DNA of 64,000 nucleotides, from the NCBI GenBank assembly GCA_944474755.1, contig OX104112.1:62837640-62901639 (forward strand), read 5' to 3'. The position numbers and the translations under genes were made by a program. The DNA comes from Limnoperna fortunei (lineage: Eukaryota > Mollusca > Bivalvia > Mytilida > Modiolidae). The notes beneath the pieces were generated by a model, which searched no databases, was not told the DNA's origin, and was given only the letters and a program-made list of their open reading frames with translations. Numbering within the stretch: position 1 is the first letter of the stretch; the number at the start of each line of letters is the position of its first letter. Below are positions 61,490-64,000 of this stretch, piece after piece.

Positions 61490-61655
61490 TCTTCAGGCCG
61501 GTGACCAAGCAGGTACGTCTAGCTTTGTTGACTGTCCAAGAATAACTCAGTCTTTATCGGGAAAGCCCTCCCATTCGGAACTCTCCGAATGTGGTCGCTT
61601 GTTTAAGCCATCACAGCGTATTCCGGCAACTGCACCATATTCTTCCCCATTTTAA
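61490..61655 (+). CDS. IgSF gene: candidate terminal exon with stop codon
   Basis: After the acceptor GTTAAACAG one base completes the split arginine codon of exon 9 (CG+T), then LQAGDQAGTSSFVDC, PRITQSLSGKPSHSE and a serine/proline-rich end PYSSPF, then TAA at 61653-61655. The frame is open over 55 codons and biased to polar, serine/proline residues, as cytoplasmic tails often are. An alternative acceptor at 61473 (exon from 61474) would fit phase 1. No tyrosine signalling motif is evident. Only the phase, acceptor and composition support it. A possible ATTAAA signal lies at 61839. Confidence 0.35.
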
Positions 61656-61781
61656 AGAACTGTCACCTCTATATATTCTGCAGAAGTATATTTGAATGTT
61701 TGTATACAAGTAACAGTGGCTTCAATCTGACCCACATACCACAAGACGTGATACACATTTAGACGGAAACATTTACAAACA

Positions 61782-61794
61782 TTTATTATTTATT
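61782..61794 (-). terminator. Polyadenylation signals of the TatD gene
   Basis: Two AATAAA hexamers on the minus strand (61782-61787 and 61789-61794), 113 and more bases after the stop codon. Another AATAAA lies closer, at about 61859-61864. Which is used cannot be told. Confidence 0.45.
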
Positions 61795-61906
61795 ATTACA
61801 TATATACATGTTTCTGTACACGCAGGCCGTTATGAAACATTAAAACAAAACTTATAAGTTTATTTTATATACAGCTAAAACCTCAGTGTTAATATATAAT
61901 GGTTTC

Positions 61907-63386
61907 CTAAGTTATTTTGTACAACTCCACGGCATTGGAGGTTGTAATATCGGCTATTTCGTTGACGGTTTTATCAAACATGATAGCGAGTTTATTTGCA
62001 ATTTCAAGTACGAGTGCAGGTGTCCCCATTCTTCCATTTTCTTCACAAATATAAGGAGCATCAGTTTCTATAACTAAGTCATTAATGTCCATCTCACAAA
62101 TTGTAGCACGTAGCTCCGGATATTTGTCCCCCTGTAATAAACAAGGCGATATACCAAATTTACAATTCTTGAAATTTCTCTTCCATTTTCGGTATGTATC
62201 CAAACTATCAGTAAAGCAGTGTTTATGGATATGTTGTTCTCTGTCTAAAATTTTACACATTACCGACAGACACTGATCTTGAATTTTCTCACTTCCTCTG
62301 CAATGTACCACCAGCGGTAATTTCTTCGTACTTGCTATTTGTAGATGTTTTTCGAATATTCGTATCTGTTTATCTAGGGACGTTTTAGACATATCTATAC
62401 CGGCATCAAGTCCACACTCTCCTACTCCTACCACTCTCCTTGTTTCGACCAATACCTCTAAATCATTTAACCACTGCTCAATTTGTTTGCTGGATATTGT
62501 CTTAACTAAATTTGGATGGATTCCGAACGTGAATCTCAGTCTTTCGTCTTGTCTTAGTTTGTTTCGTTGTATGCTAGTGGGCCAATGATCCGGGTAACAA
62601 TAATTTGCTACCAGGAACCTTATACTTACCACCTTCTTGTTTTCATCTTGCCAGAAATGACGCGGTAGACCAGAACATCTGGTCTTTTTATATAACATAT
62701 CTAGATGAAAATGGGTGTCTATGAGGTGAAAAGGGACTTTCTCTTTCGACTTTTCTTTAGGTGGATGTAGATTCATTTGTTTTTCCAAAGTTACGAGGTT
62801 TTCAACCGATTCTGTGTGTTGGATTAAAAGTGCGAGAGTTTTCCAATGGATTGCTGAATGGATGTGCTCGGGCGGGTAAGCGCTGTGACTAACAGAATCT
62901 ACATGGTAACGATTTTCCTTATTAAAAAGATTAATTAGCGGGATATCAGTCCAGTGATGCATCGCGCCGCGACAAATTGCAAAATCAAAATGACACCGTA
63001 CGTACGGGATAAGATCTTCAATTGATAATTCAAGTTGAGCACATAATTCTGCGAATAAACCATTTATTAAGTAAACCCAGCGGGTGCCATGCGTTTCAGT
63101 GTTAAATAGGTGGGGGACTGTTTGATTTTCGTGTGATTTTACCATATGTTGCTGTATGAGTCCCTGTTGTCCTAACTGGAGTTTGCAAGTCCAACATGCA
63201 GTTGTAGGTGCAATATACCAGGGTATATGGTTACAAATGACATGCCTTCTAACATTGGTAAAACGCCCAGAGCATATAGGACAGGTTTGAACTCTTTCCT
63301 TTCGGACTGAACGTCCCCTTATCGATTGCATGGTTGTAGGAATCTCTTCCTCCATGGGGTCATAGTCCAATTCATCATCAATCATC
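61907..63386 (-). CDS. Zinc-finger plus TatD-family metal-dependent nuclease (terminal exon)
   Basis: 492 residues from the first ATG (63385). Order: an acidic N-terminus; two C2H2-type fingers (CPIC at about 35-38 with later H/H; CWTC at about 64-67 with H..H near 80-85); a linker; then the TatD barrel from about 219. Metal ligands are present: HxH in DTHFHLD (225, 227), E323 in GVGECGLD, H361 in VVHCRG, H389 in KHCFTDS and D442 in ETDAP; FGIHP is also present. TatD enzymes are divalent-metal DNases, some acting as 3' exonucleases or in apoptosis and repair. The zinc-finger extension is unusual for the family; the fingers could bind nucleic acid. A TTTATTTCAG acceptor lies directly before the ATG, so the true protein is probably longer at the N-terminus. 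Confidence 0.92.
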
Positions 63387-63648
63387 CTGAAATAAACTAC
63401 TTAGCACTTTAATAAAAACAAAAAATAAAAATAAAATAAAATAAAACAAAGCAAAAACATATATATTACATTGCCTGTCTCATAAAATAAATTTTCGTAG
63501 CCCCAGGTGTTACTTATAATGGAAAACGGAGCAGATACCTCTGTTTTTAAACATACATTGACTACATACATGTAAAATATGTTTATTTACATAAGACAGG
63601 TACACTCTATATACACTAAAAACACAAGTCTCGAGTACATGGAATTAC
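63387..63648 (-). other. Proposed intron of the TatD gene
   Basis: GTAATT donor and TTTATTTCAG acceptor on the minus strand, A/T-rich, with an A-rich stretch (plus strand) near 63413-63455 that gives the pyrimidine tract. Confidence 0.5.
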
Positions 63649-64000
63649 TCATATTCTACATAGTCGGCAAGGTACGACGGTTTTTTAATTTTCCGCCGTC
63701 CTTTTCGTTTTTCAAGATCTTCGTTGTGGTCTAATGTATCTTTGTCACCCAAATCATACATGACGGTCTCATCTAGACCATTCACATTAACTAACTCTTC
63801 CAGACTTTTTACTGTAGGATTGTATTTTACTCCATTTTGGCGAGTAGAGTGATCAACTGTATTTGGCACGGATGCACCCAGTGCAGCAGATTTTCCCGAT
63901 AATTGTCGTGATGTTTTTCTTTCATTTTCTTCACGGTACATCGGAACATCCGATGTATTGTCTCTACTTGATTTACGGAACATCGGAACAACCGATGTAT
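63649..64000 (-). CDS. Upstream exon of the TatD gene, partial at the window edge
   Basis: An open frame runs from the right edge of the window to a proposed donor GTAATT at 63648. The encoded part is polar and charged, with a basic stretch KRKGRRKIKKPSYLADYVEYE at its end. At the edge a 42-bp direct repeat encodes a repeated SxVPMF/YR motif. Splicing to 63386 joins GA+G into a glutamate codon and continues in frame into MIDDELDYDPMEEE. Without splicing the frame stops a codon later (63645-63647). The intron would be 262 bp (63387-63648). No domain is recognised; the start of the protein lies outside. Confidence 0.5.

Larger units (their letters stand above)
15193..61655 (+). other. Gene span: immunoglobulin-superfamily type I membrane receptor
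   Basis: Nine exons joined by GT-AG introns give signal peptide, Ig1 to Ig5, FN3, transmembrane segment and start of tail; one or two further tail exons are candidates. Predicted length is about 720 residues. Introns 1 to 8 are all phase 1, the classic arrangement of Ig/FN3 modules that can be shuffled. The order (V-like Ig, C2-like Ig domains, an Ig without cysteines, FN3, TM) resembles nephrin-like and related adhesion or recognition receptors; I cannot assign an orthologue. The family usually mediates cell-cell binding at the plasma membrane, and in molluscs some members act in immunity. Exon 4 carries a frameshift, so this allele may be non-functional unless that is a sequencing error. 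Confidence 0.8.

Noticed and set aside
62085..62276. Plus-strand frames opposite the TatD exon
   Set aside because: Antisense shadows of a well-supported coding exon.

Overview
The window looks like nuclear DNA of a marine mollusc, most likely a bivalve. This is inferred from AT-rich intergenic sequence, GT-AG introns, tRNA-derived SINEs, a LINE, a TTAA-flanked DNA transposon and repeat styles that I recognise from bivalve genomes. No rRNA, functional tRNA, operon or CRISPR array is visible.

Layout. Bases 1-14062 are a head-to-tail macrosatellite: nine full units and one partial unit, in a long (about 1.71 kb) and a short (about 1.24 kb) form. The two forms differ by the presence or absence of a 468-bp element with terminal inverted repeats. 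The array reaches the left edge of the window and ends on the right exactly at the end of one copy of that element.

Bases 15193-61655 (+) hold one large split gene. It encodes a type I membrane protein of the immunoglobulin superfamily: signal peptide, five Ig-like domains, one fibronectin type III domain, a transmembrane segment and a short cytoplasmic tail. Each extracellular domain is a single exon bounded by phase-1 introns, and the codons across junctions 1-9 all join without a stop. The fourth coding exon is one base short and is frame-shifted. The last one or two coding exons are only candidates. Promoter, UTRs and mRNA ends cannot be located.

The introns are large and full of mobile DNA: two tRNA-derived SINE families, a decayed L1/Tx1-like LINE carrying a nested insertion, several dispersed repeat families, an array of hairpins tipped with TTCG, a 29-30 bp minisatellite, a 2.65-kb imperfect palindrome in intron 6, and a complete but mutated TTAA transposon in the last intron. 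That transposon carries two divergent ORFs, a Kolobok-type transposase and a P2X7-receptor-tail-like zinc protein. A GC-richer block near 33.6-34.4 kb contains a decayed reading frame with foreign-looking codon use.

Bases 61907-64000 (-) hold the 3' part of a second gene. It encodes a protein with two C2H2-type fingers and a TatD-family metal-dependent nuclease domain whose metal ligands are all present. Its upstream exon runs off the right edge. The two genes converge tail to tail. Apart from these two genes and the transposon ORFs, I find no credible protein-coding gene; most short open frames are chance frames in AT-rich DNA or in repeats.
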